From Aequorivita sp. (GTDB lineage: Bacteria; Bacteroidota; Bacteroidia; Flavobacteriales; Flavobacteriaceae), in NCBI GenBank assembly GCA_030690315.1, contig JAUYGY010000027.1, positions 1 to 60,663 on the forward strand: DNA of 60,663 nt, in the 5' to 3' direction. The notes below the pieces were generated by a model. The model worked only from the letters and a program-made list of their open reading frames with translations. It ran no database searches and was not told the DNA's origin. Below, piece by piece: positions 44,677 to 52,317 of this stretch. Position 1 is the first letter of the stretch. Every line of letters starts with the position of its first letter. The translations under genes and the position numbers were made by a program.

Positions 44677-45609
44677 TTATTTCACATCCATCAATTCCAC
44701 ATCAAAAATCAAGGTAGCGCTTGGAGGAATAACCCCACCTGCACCTCGTTCGCCGTACCCAAGATGGGAAGGAATAACAAATCTTGCTTTATCGCCAACG
44801 TGCAATAGTTGGATGCCTTCATCCCAGCCTTCAATTACATGGCCCATTCCCAAAGGAAAATCAATTGGTTGCTTTCTTTTATAGGAAGAATCAAACTCCG
44901 TTCCATCGGTAAGAGCACCTTTGTAATGCACAGAAACCGTCTTTCCTTTTTCGGCTTTTTTACCGCTTCCTTTTTGAATGATTTTATAAAGAAGACCGCT
45001 ATCGGTTCTGTCAAAACCTTCTGAAACTTTCTTCAGTTCGGCTTCCTCTTGTTGTTTTATATTTGCAATTCGCTGTTCCCTTTCGCCTGTAAAACTTCTG
45101 AAAGCTTCCACGGCATTCCACTTTTTGGCTTCTTCGCCTATACGGATAATTTCAACTGTTTTCATAGTATCTCCCTGCGCAACACGATCAACAACGTCCT
45201 GCCCTTCCACAACATTACCAAAAACTGTGTGTTTATTGTCTAACCATGGCGTGGCGACGTGGGTAATAAAAAATTGGCTACCGTTGCTTGCGGGACCAGA
45301 ATTGGCCATTGAAAGCACACCCGGAGTATCGTGACGAAGATTTGGATGAAACTCATCCTCAAAATCATAACCTGGACCGCCGGAACCTGTTCCTTTTGGA
45401 TCGCCGCCTTGGATCATAAAATCTGGAAGCACCCGGTGAAATTTTAAGCCGTTGTAATAGGGAGTTCCCTGTGGTTTTGCTGCGTTTTCTAAATTTCCTT
45501 CAGCCAAAGCAACAAAGTTTCCGACCGTTCCCGGAGTTTTATCGTGTGTTAGCCTTATCAGGATTTCTCCTTTTTCTGTCGTTATTTTTGCATAGATTCC
45601 GTCTTGCAT
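44677..45609 (-). CDS. Dual-domain peptidylprolyl isomerase: cyclophilin fused to FKBP
   Basis: The 310 aa cytosolic protein has a cyclophilin domain first (about residues 1-165; [60 protein letters not shown]) and an FKBP domain last (about 220-310; TVSHVHYKGAL-like [54 protein letters not shown]). A charged helical linker joins them. Such cyclophilin-FKBP fusions are the dual-family immunophilins known from Flavobacterium and some protists. Both active sites look intact. It has no signal peptide. Confidence 0.94.
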   Translation of the reverse strand: MQDGIYAKITTEKGEILIRLTHDKTPGTVGNFVALAEGNLENAAKPQGTPYYNGLKFHRVLPDFMIQGGDPKGTGSGGPGYDFEDEFHPNLRHDTPGVLSMANSGPASNGSQFFITHVATPWLDNKHTVFGNVVEGQDVVDRVAQGDTMKTVEIIRIGEEAKKWNAVEAFRSFTGEREQRIANIKQQEEAELKKVSEGFDRTDSGLLYKIIQKGSGKKAEKGKTVSVHYKGALTDGTEFDSSYKRKQPIDFPLGMGHVIEGWDEGIQLLHVGDKARFVIPSHLGYGERGAGGVIPPSATLIFDVELMDVK

Positions 45610-45696
45610 TGTATTCTTTTTTAAAATTGAAGTGCAAAGGTAAGGAAATACGAAGTATGATATTAGAAATATGAAATGGGAAGTTAATGAATGTAT

Positions 45697-45722
45697 TCAA
45701 GAGCCAAGAGTCAAGAGTCTAG
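45697..45722. repeat. 7-nt-period tract (CAAGAGY)
   Basis: Units read CAAGAGC, CAAGAGT, CAAGAGT, CTAGA, adjoining the 3' end of the ligD relic. A second word family just left of it (GGAAATACGAA, TAGAAATATGAAATGGGAA at 45643-45682) recurs at 29480-29530. Confidence 0.55.
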
Positions 45723-46146
45723 AATTTTGTATATCCAGAAGTTTTGCAACAGCCTTTTATTTTTGCCCGATCCAGTACTTCTTTCGCCGTCAAGGCAACT
45801 TCAATAACCTGCCCAAAAGTTTTTTTGTTTAAAGGGTCTAAATGGATTACGGTATAAGTTGGATTTTCTAATTGCTATATGGTGGACTTCCTTGGGTTCA
45901 TTTCTAACATCCCAAAGTTGCCGTATATAGTAAACTATCTTCATTTTGGCAGAGCAAATCGCCAAAATTCCTTTTGGAATATTCAGAATAAATCTTTACG
46001 GTTTCCATCCAGGCAGGCAAAGTGCCGTTGTCTTTATGATAAAAGGAAGGTTTTGAAATTCCGTTGGAATGCCGGTTCTGGTTTTGGGAAGGATTAATAT
46101 TATATGGCAGAATAGTATCCAAAATATTAAGATGATATTCTGGCAT
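45719..46146 (-). pseudogene. LigD polymerase (primase) domain fragment, decayed
   Basis: From an ATG at 46146 the minus strand encodes NRHSNGISKPSFYHKDNGTL, PAWMETVKIYSEYSKRN and LLCQNEDSLLYTATLGC, then a frameshift (TGTTAGAA where TGT-ATA-GAA is expected) into EMNPRKSTI, a TAG, and QLENPTYTVIHLDP, VIEVALTAKEVLDRAKIKGC, CKTSG, then a stop at 45719. This follows the polymerase domain of bacterial DNA ligase D (RHPNGI, FYQKD, TLLYMANLGCIEMNPW, NPDYxVIDLDP, CKTSG) step by step. LigD works with Ku in non-homologous end joining. Here only about 140 residues remain, without the N-terminal and C-terminal ends or the ligase domain. Confidence 0.82.
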
Positions 46147-46200
46147 TAAAAATTAGCTTTGTAAAGCACTTAATTTTTTAAAAACAGAATTAGCCATAAA

Positions 46201-46225
46201 AGCCATCCCTGAGGATGGTTTTTTG
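46201..46225 (+). terminator. Orphan rho-independent terminator
   Basis: GCCATCC and GGATGG pair around a short loop and are followed by TTTTTTG on the plus strand. No plus-strand gene ends before it, so it may be left over from a lost gene. Confidence 0.7.
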
Positions 46226-46307
46226 TTTTACTATTTTTAAAATTGACTCAATCCCAATTTTTTTAATGCAAAAAAAAATTTCTTGTTAATACAATTTTAA
46301 AGATAAT

Positions 46308-46336
46308 GTTGAAAAGATTGTCCAGTAATATATTTG
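46308..46336 (+). promoter_or_regulatory. Promoter of the DUF892 gene
   Basis: GTTG (46308-46311), 17-nt spacer, TATATTTG (46329-46336, exact TAnnTTTG), and ATG at 46364 after about 22 nt of leader. Confidence 0.55.
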
Positions 46337-46363
46337 AGCCTAAATCTTAAAAACAAAAAAACC

Positions 46364-46846
46364 ATGAAAAATTTAGAAGAATTGTTCGAGCATCAATTAA
46401 AGGATCTTTATAGTGCGGAAGATCAACTAACGGCCGCTTTGCCAAAAATGGCGAAAAAAGCGAAGGATGCAAAACTGAAGAAAGTTTTTGAAGACCATCT
46501 AGAAGAAACCAAGGAACACAAAAAGCGAATAGAAGAAATTTGCAAAGAACTTGATATTGACCCAAGCGGCGAAACCTGCAAGGCAATGAAGGGATTGATA
46601 AAAGAGACAGAAGACTTCTTGGATGAGGCAAAGGATGATGACGTATTGAACGCAGGAATGATAGCAGAGGCACAAAGAGTGGAGCACTACGAAATTTCTG
46701 GATACGGTACCGCAGTTCGATATGCCAAGGAATTAGGCCATACAGCCATCGCTAAAAAACTTCAAAAAACCTTGGATGAGGAATACAAAGCCGACAAAAC
46801 GTTAAACGATTTGGCGGAACAACGCTTAAATGCAAAAGCAAAATAA
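46364..46846 (+). CDS. DUF892 ferritin-like protein (YciE/YciF type)
   Basis: The start is ATG 46364 (MKNLEELFEHQLKDLYSAED), giving 160 aa. The protein is a four-helix bundle with ferritin-like Glu/His positions (LKDLYSAEDQL, FEDHLEETKEHKKRIE, AEAQRVEHYEISGYG, LDEEYKAD). YciF-like proteins are induced by osmotic and oxidative stress, with an unclear biochemical role. Its neighbours (catalase, AraC regulator) fit a stress context. Confidence 0.92.
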   Translation: MKNLEELFEHQLKDLYSAEDQLTAALPKMAKKAKDAKLKKVFEDHLEETKEHKKRIEEICKELDIDPSGETCKAMKGLIKETEDFLDEAKDDDVLNAGMIAEAQRVEHYEISGYGTAVRYAKELGHTAIAKKLQKTLDEEYKADKTLNDLAEQRLNAKAK

Positions 46847-46969
46847 GCTTTAAATAAAACAACAAAAGAGAGTTTCTAAAAAGTAAACGTTTATCTGTTT
46901 GTAGGGTCGAAGGAAGTTAAGACCTAATTGGCAATCAGAAATTACTTTTTAGCAACTCTTTTTTTATAT

Positions 46970-47230
46970 ATGGAAACAGTAACTCTCATAGGTATTTTAG
47001 CAGGAGTGTGTACAACCTTCGCCGTAATCCCTCAAATAATTAAATCTTGGCGCACCAAGAAAGTAATGGATGTTTCTCCCATAATGTTCTCCGTGCTTAT
47101 CTTAGGAGTAGGTTTATGGGTGGTATATGGAATTCTCAAAAATGACATACCCATTATCGTCACCAATGGATTATCAGTATTGCTAAATTTATCAATGTTA
47201 GTGCTTATGCTGCTTTATAAAAAAAAATAG
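46970..47230 (+). CDS. SemiSWEET sugar transporter
   Basis: The ATG at 46970 gives 86 aa (METVTLIGILAGVCTTFAVI), preferred over an upstream TTG frame start. Three membrane helices with the PQ-loop motif P21-Q22 (VIPQIIKSWRTK) and MDVSPIMFSVLILGVGLWVV identify a SemiSWEET, a half-size sugar facilitator that works as a dimer. It lies between the DUF892 gene and convergent catalase. Confidence 0.93.
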   Translation: METVTLIGILAGVCTTFAVIPQIIKSWRTKKVMDVSPIMFSVLILGVGLWVVYGILKNDIPIIVTNGLSVLLNLSMLVLMLLYKKK

Positions 47231-47287
47231 ATGTATTAAATAATTTTTTCATATCAAATTTTCAGACTTTGAATTAATACTCAGTAA

Positions 47288-49429
47288 TTAAACAGGAATT
47301 TTCTCAGCCTTTTTCCGGCGATCCCAATTGCGGTGCTCTGCAATAGCTTTTTTGAAAGCCGCTACATTTTTATTTATTAATACTGCCTTGTCATCCTTAA
47401 AATCCTTCCCTGCCGTTTGATTGAACAGTTCTTCGCCTTCCCCATCAATAGATATTGCCTTACAATACTTGAGAGTTTCATTTATAAACTTGATATATTT
47501 AGGTTCCTCAATTAATTTTTTGATGGACTTCTTGCCGCCTGGGATATAAACCGCGTCAAACAAAACACTTTCAGTGGTTGTGATGGAAGCATCTACTTTG
47601 TGTTCCATATTTTCATCACACATAATGGTCCCACCCGTTGGCGCAATTATTTTAAGAATAGCACCATCACTTTCAAGCTGCTCTTTAACCGCTCTGTAAT
47701 TCTTCATTGAAAATCCATCAGCCGCCAAAATTGCTATTTGCCGAAATGCAATACTATCAAATTTAGTATTGGCCTGGCTTAGTGCCGGAGATTTGTCCAA
47801 GTAATTTTTTTTCGGTCCCGGTTCAAATTTACTCTTGTCGGCATCGGCTCCAATTGCTTGGTTAATGGGTTTTTCAATAGATTTAGGCACTTTTAGGCCT
47901 AAACCTTTTGCTACCTTTTTAGAAAGATCCTCATCAATCTGCGCAATCATCCACAGCATTCGCTCCTTAATAGAATCTTCCGTACACTTTCCAAGTTCAA
48001 AGGTATATGCCTCCGCCACGTGGTCCTGCTCCCAGGCTGCTAGACTTCTGTAAAAAAGGGCAGGTTGTGAAAAATGGTCGCTAAAACTTGCACTGCGCGA
48101 ACGTATTTTTTTTGCATCAATACGCTCTTCATAATGGTTGAAAGCCCCTTCGGATATTTTGGAAAGATGCGGACAGCCCATTCCCAGGGAATTGGGAAAA
48201 TAGGCGGTTTGTCCTTTAGGAATTTCCATTTGCATATGCCCGTCGCGCTGATTGTTATGTGTATTTACAACAGGACGGTTTATTGGGATTTGATGGAAAT
48301 TAGGGCCACCCAAACGTGAAAGCTGGGTGTCGCGATATGAAAACAATCTGCCCTGAAGTAAGGGATCATTTGTGAAATCAATTCCAGGAATAATATGCCC
48401 TGGCAGAAAGGCTACCTGTTCAGTTTCGGCGAAAAAGTTTTCAGGGTTTCTATTTAAGGTCATTTTTCCAACTATTGTAACCGCTACCATTTCTTCTGGA
48501 ATTAGCTTTGTTGGATCCAAAAGATCGAAATCGTATTTGTGTTCGTCCTTTTCGGGAACAATCTGCATTCCTAATTCCCACTGGGGAAAATGGCCCGCAT
48601 CAATAGCATCCCATAAATCCCTTCGGTGAAAATCAGCATCGGCGCCGTTTATTTTAACGGCTTCTTCCCAAGTTACGGAATGTATGCCCAAAAGAGGTTT
48701 CCAATGAAACTTCACAAAATGCCCTTCGCCTTTTTTATTTATCAATCGAAAGGTATGAATACCAAACCCTTCCATCATCCTAAAGCTTCTTGGGATTGCG
48801 CGATCACTCATCGCCCATATTTGATTGTGGAGCGTTTCAGGAGTACGGGAAATAAAATCATAAAAAGTATCATGGGCTGAGGCAGCTTGTGGTATTTCCC
48901 TATTTGGTTCTGGCTTCACCGAATGCACTAAATCTGGAAATTTCATGGCATCCTGAATAAAAAATATAGGCATGTTGTTTCCCACTAAGTCCCAAGTACC
49001 TTCTTCAGTATAAAACTTAACTGCAAATCCACGCACATCTCGCGCCAGATCTGGCGAACCCTTGCTTCCTGCCACGGTTGAAAAGCGTACAAAAACTGAA
49101 GTCTTTCGCCCAGTATCGTTAAAAATTCCTGCCTTTGAATATTGCGGGATCGCCTTTGTTAATTCAAAATAGCCGTGTGCGCCGCTTCCCCTTGCATGTA
49201 CTATTCGTTCCGGAATTCGCTCGTGGTCAAAGGAGGTAATTTTCTCCCGTAATAAAAAATCTTCCAATAAAGTTGAACCACGTTCTCCCGCCTTTAAGGA
49301 ATTGTTGGTGTCGTTAACTAATAAACCCTGATTTGTGGTAAGGGGTTGTTCTTTCGAATCGGTATAGAACGGTTGAAGTTTTTCAATTTTTTTAGAATCT
49401 TTTGCTGTAAAATTTTTATTCTTACTCAT
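47288..49429 (-). CDS. katE: Large-subunit catalase with C-terminal DJ-1/PfpI-like domain (HPII type)
   Basis: The 713 aa haem enzyme breaks down hydrogen peroxide. The catalytic residues are His78 (RIPERIVHARGSGAHG), Asn in DLVGNNMPIFFIQD, and the haem-ligand Tyr in FSYRDTQLSRLGGPNF. From about residue 565 it carries the flavodoxin/DJ-1-like domain of the large catalases (IAILAADGFSMKNYRAVKEQ, DAVYIPGGKKS). The lack of a signal peptide points to the cytosol. The gene is divergent from the AraC-type regulator across a 477-bp gap. Confidence 0.95.
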   Translation of the reverse strand: MSKNKNFTAKDSKKIEKLQPFYTDSKEQPLTTNQGLLVNDTNNSLKAGERGSTLLEDFLLREKITSFDHERIPERIVHARGSGAHGYFELTKAIPQYSKAGIFNDTGRKTSVFVRFSTVAGSKGSPDLARDVRGFAVKFYTEEGTWDLVGNNMPIFFIQDAMKFPDLVHSVKPEPNREIPQAASAHDTFYDFISRTPETLHNQIWAMSDRAIPRSFRMMEGFGIHTFRLINKKGEGHFVKFHWKPLLGIHSVTWEEAVKINGADADFHRRDLWDAIDAGHFPQWELGMQIVPEKDEHKYDFDLLDPTKLIPEEMVAVTIVGKMTLNRNPENFFAETEQVAFLPGHIIPGIDFTNDPLLQGRLFSYRDTQLSRLGGPNFHQIPINRPVVNTHNNQRDGHMQMEIPKGQTAYFPNSLGMGCPHLSKISEGAFNHYEERIDAKKIRSRSASFSDHFSQPALFYRSLAAWEQDHVAEAYTFELGKCTEDSIKERMLWMIAQIDEDLSKKVAKGLGLKVPKSIEKPINQAIGADADKSKFEPGPKKNYLDKSPALSQANTKFDSIAFRQIAILAADGFSMKNYRAVKEQLESDGAILKIIAPTGGTIMCDENMEHKVDASITTTESVLFDAVYIPGGKKSIKKLIEEPKYIKFINETLKYCKAISIDGEGEELFNQTAGKDFKDDKAVLINKNVAAFKKAIAEHRNWDRRKKAEKIPV

Positions 49430-49906
49430 AGCTTTGGAATTTGAATACTAAAATTACCGATTTCAATTTTCAATTTTAACTGCATCCGAAATATAACTAA
49501 CTCGATTATACAGAAGATTCCAAATTTGCCAAACTTTTAACAACTTCTTCTTTTCAATATTTTCCGTATTTCAAAAGTCTATTTTTCACAAGTTTGTGAA
49601 ATTGATTTCTAGTTTCGGGAAAGAAATTTAAAATTGCTTTAAAAAGAATTTAATGCAAAATAATTAGTTCATTTCAAACCTGTTAGAATTCTGGGCCCTT
49701 CGCATATCACTTAAATTAACATATAATTATAGAATAATCCAAAAATTAATTTTAGGAATCATAAATGATTCTTAAAAAACGCTTTTAGGTCAATTTTTTA
49801 ATAAAAAACATTATTTAACATCGGCATTCTAAATTACTTTTAAACGACTATAAAATCCGAAGATTCTTACATTTTATTTTATTGAATAAAGAAAACGTCT
49901 ATTATT
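49430..49906. other. Catalase-araC divergent intergenic region (477 bp)
   Basis: Very AT-rich. It holds no gene that I can support. On the minus strand TATATTTC, about 50 bp before the catalase ATG, is a one-mismatch -7 box. An 18-bp perfect palindrome is at 49584-49601. The rest shows no clear structure. Confidence 0.6.
49584..49601. promoter_or_regulatory. Perfect palindrome, possible operator
   Basis: TTTCACAA and TTGTGAAA flank a central GT, forming an 18-bp dyad with 8-bp arms and no T-run, so it is more like a protein-binding site than a terminator. It lies between the catalase and AraC-type regulator genes. Its binding protein is unknown. Confidence 0.45.
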
Positions 49907-50890
49907 ATGAAAACTAACGACCAACATATTGAAAATACCGCATCCTCAAGTTTTACGAATTTTACCAGTAAAAAAACAAATCATACACTTCCTGCGGCCC
50001 CCATAACACTAAATAGTTTTGTTTATCAGGAATATGTACACACCTCACAAAAAGGGATGAAAATCCATTTCTTCCCTACCGAATGTTTTTATATGGTTTA
50101 CTGTTGGAGCGGAGGTGCCATGTTTTTTAATCATGGGAAGCAAAAGCGAATTCGACCCCAAGAAAGTTGTATAATATATGATGCAAAAGGGAGCGGGATA
50201 TTTCTCGATTTCATAAAAACGGGGCCATCTAGGCTTTTCATAATTTGCTTCAACGGCGGCGAACAAATGCCCAATGATAGGGAAAGTACTTGCTTTTATA
50301 AGTTTAAACAGATTTTTAAGGACTGCGCGTCCAGCAAGCAAGGATTTTACATTGGGAAAACCAATCTTGAGATTTTCGATAAAATTAATACCATTACTCA
50401 AATGCGCAATTCCAATGTTGCGAATGAATTTATTCTGGAAGGAATGCTATTTCATATTTATGGCCTTAAAATGATACAAATGAAGGAAGACCAGAATGGC
50501 ACTACGCAATATAGGGGTTTTAACTGCTGGGAAATGCAACAACTACAATCTATTTGCGAATACATTTCCTCGAACCCTGCAAAAGAATATACTGTGGAAT
50601 ATTTATGCCGAAAAACAGGCTTGGGGCCTAATAAATTACAGAAAGGTTTTAAAAAAATGCATAACAGAACCATTATTGATTATATACGGAACATACGGTT
50701 AGAACGCGCCCTAGAACTTATAAGTACCACAAATATGACTATTACAGAAATTGTTTACAGCGTTGGCCTAAGCAGCAGAAGCTATTTTTCAAAAATATTT
50801 AAGAGCAAATATAAAATGTCACCTAAACACTACCAACAATTGCAAAAACAATCGCAAACTGATTCCGGATCTTTTTCAACATTAGCATAA
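49907..50890 (+). CDS. AraC-family transcriptional regulator
   Basis: The 327 aa protein has an N-terminal effector or dimerisation part (residues about 30-215) and a C-terminal AraC double HTH (about 225-320: EYTVEYLCRKTGLGPNKLQK, IRLERALELISTTNMTITEI, VYSVGLSSRSYFSKIFKSKY, KMSPKHYQQ). It probably activates or represses nearby or stress genes; catalase, divergent from it, is the natural candidate. The effector is unknown. Confidence 0.92.
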   Translation: MKTNDQHIENTASSSFTNFTSKKTNHTLPAAPITLNSFVYQEYVHTSQKGMKIHFFPTECFYMVYCWSGGAMFFNHGKQKRIRPQESCIIYDAKGSGIFLDFIKTGPSRLFIICFNGGEQMPNDRESTCFYKFKQIFKDCASSKQGFYIGKTNLEIFDKINTITQMRNSNVANEFILEGMLFHIYGLKMIQMKEDQNGTTQYRGFNCWEMQQLQSICEYISSNPAKEYTVEYLCRKTGLGPNKLQKGFKKMHNRTIIDYIRNIRLERALELISTTNMTITEIVYSVGLSSRSYFSKIFKSKYKMSPKHYQQLQKQSQTDSGSFSTLA

Positions 50891-51049
50891 AAAAATTAAC
50901 GCTAAGAATTTGTGAATTGACTCAAAAAATTTTTAAGGGTTAAAGTTTTTAAAATTGATACCCAAACTATTGTTAGAACTTATATTCAACTAAAAAATGA
51001 ATGATAAATTTAATATTTAATATAAGAAATAACAATTAAAAAAAATGCT

Positions 51050-51340
51050 ATGAGTACACAAGAAAAAAATCCACAGAGCGGACAAGAACGTCCGCAGAAC
51101 AGCCAACAGAATCCGAACCAAACTAACAATCCACAAAATCAGCGTGAGGAACAGCAATGGCAGAACAAGCAAGAAAACAATCCGCAAAAGCAACAACAGC
51201 AGCGCGATTGGGAACAACAACAGCAACAACAGCAAACTGGCGAAAACCAAAATCAAAATAGGGATAATAGAAATCCAGGCGAAAACCAGCGCAATCAAGA
51301 TCCAACAAGAAGAAATGACGGTGTAAATGAAGAGGAATAG
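51050..51340 (+). CDS. Extremely Gln/Asn-rich, intrinsically disordered small protein (96 aa)
   Basis: Of 96 residues, 29 are Gln and 19 Asn; the rest are mostly Glu, Arg, Asp, Pro and Lys. It has no Leu, Ile, Phe, Tyr, Ala, His or Cys at all. It contains runs of four and seven Gln and no signal or membrane segment. The ATG at 51050 follows an A-rich leader, and a clean terminator follows the stop, so it looks like a genuine monocistronic gene. No family is known to me; the composition resembles hydrophilins or stress-protective disordered proteins. The opposite-strand Leu-rich frame is its shadow. Confidence 0.75.
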   Translation: MSTQEKNPQSGQERPQNSQQNPNQTNNPQNQREEQQWQNKQENNPQKQQQQRDWEQQQQQQQTGENQNQNRDNRNPGENQRNQDPTRRNDGVNEEE

Positions 51341-51368
51341 TATTCCTTTGTAAATAATTTGTTGTGTA

Positions 51369-51397
51369 ATGGTCCGCTAAAGCGGGCCATTATTTTT
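51369..51397 (+). terminator. Terminator after the Gln/Asn-rich gene
   Basis: AATGGTCCGCT pairs with AGCGGGCCATT (one G-T pair) around AA, followed by ATTTTT. Confidence 0.85.
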
Positions 51398-51564
51398 AAA
51401 TAATGCTTTTGCTTTCCAAAATTATTAGCCTTATAAATTCCTATTGCAGTTACCGAAGACACAGCATTAAAAAGCAACAATACTTTTTTACTTCGCCTAA
51501 AACCGATTCTGCAATATTAATCATCTATCCAAAAAATAAGTACCTTTAATTCCAAAACTACACC

Positions 51565-52065
51565 ATGAGCCGAGGATTTGTAAAAGAAGGTGATCAGGAA
51601 GAAACCCCCATAATTCCTCCCCGTGCCGCGCTACCTGCTGGAGCAACGAATTACGTAACTTCTACTGGCATAAAATTATTGCAAACCGAACGGGAGCAAT
51701 TGGAACACGAGCGCGCCACTCTCGTTACCACCCACGAACAACAACGCCGCATTGAACTTGCAGTTTTAAACGGAAAGCTGGATTTATTGAACGAACGCAT
51801 CGCTTCCGCACGCATTCTTGATCCTGCCTCTCAGCCTGCGGATGAAGTGCGTTTTGGGGCCACGGTAACCTATAAAATTTCTTCCGCGCCAAATCCACAA
51901 ACCTTTCAAATTGTAGGCGTTGACGAAGCCGATGTGGCCAAAAGAAAAATTGCTTTTGTTGCCCCCATAGCCGTCGCGCTTACCGGTCATAATGTGGGCA
52001 ATGTAGTGCCCTTCAATATGGGTGGGGAATCTCGGAAGTTGGAAGTTATTAGCATTAAGTATTGA
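51565..52065 (+). CDS. GreA/GreB-family transcript-cleavage factor-like protein
   Basis: The 166 aa product has a short N-terminal extension, then the GreA/B layout: YVTSTGIKLLQTEREQLEHE starts the coiled coil, ending near IASARILDPASQPADEVRFG, followed by the FKBP-like C-terminal domain (VTYKISSAPNPQTFQIVGVD). Gre factors rescue backtracked RNA polymerase. The acidic tip of the coiled coil is less clear than in GreA, so a regulatory paralogue is possible. It is monocistronic. Confidence 0.85.
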   Translation: MSRGFVKEGDQEETPIIPPRAALPAGATNYVTSTGIKLLQTEREQLEHERATLVTTHEQQRRIELAVLNGKLDLLNERIASARILDPASQPADEVRFGATVTYKISSAPNPQTFQIVGVDEADVAKRKIAFVAPIAVALTGHNVGNVVPFNMGGESRKLEVISIKY

Positions 52066-52073
52066 TTCAATCT

Positions 52074-52247
52074 TTACCATATATAATAGGAAAACCGCTG
52101 AATAAAAGGGCTATGCATTTTTACATCTTCAATATTCAAAACTATATTTTCGGTGTTTAGAATATGGAAAAGTTCCTGTTTCATTTCGTTCAAATCTTGT
52201 TGTTCCAAACCGTATTGAATATTTAAAAAATCCCCACTTCCAATTAT
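52074..52247 (-). pseudogene. Possible gene relic, unidentified
   Basis: On the minus strand, the frame from a TGA at about 52253 to the TAA at 52074 encodes about 57 residues with coding-like composition (GSGDFLNIQYGLEQQDLNEM, KQELFHILNTENIVLNIEDV, KMHSPFIQRFSYYIW). It has no good start codon; an internal ATG would give only 38 residues. It ends 9 bp from the convergent GreA/B stop. I do not recognise the family. It may be the 3' end of a lost gene. Confidence 0.35.
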
Positions 52248-52317
52248 AGCTCACTGCAATTAACCCTGCAATTATTCAAAATAATCTTGTACTTTTCAAT
52301 TTCTATTTTAAACAATT

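Larger units (their letters stand above)
45610..46363. other. Intergenic region with relics and repeats (754 bp)
   Basis: Apart from the ligD relic, it holds short repeated words (45640-45722), a hairpin terminator (46201-46225) with no obvious parent gene, and the promoter of the DUF892 gene. No intact gene is seen. The accumulation of relic sequence marks this as a deletion or decay hot spot. Confidence 0.65.

Noticed and set aside
45879..46097. 72-aa plus-strand frame in the ligD relic
   Set aside because: Opposite strand matches LigD polymerase motifs; the plus frame has no start context or family likeness.
51017..51298. Leu-rich minus-strand frame resembling a membrane protein
   Set aside because: It is the antisense of CAA/CAG Gln codons of the Gln/Asn-rich gene, which has the terminator on its own strand.
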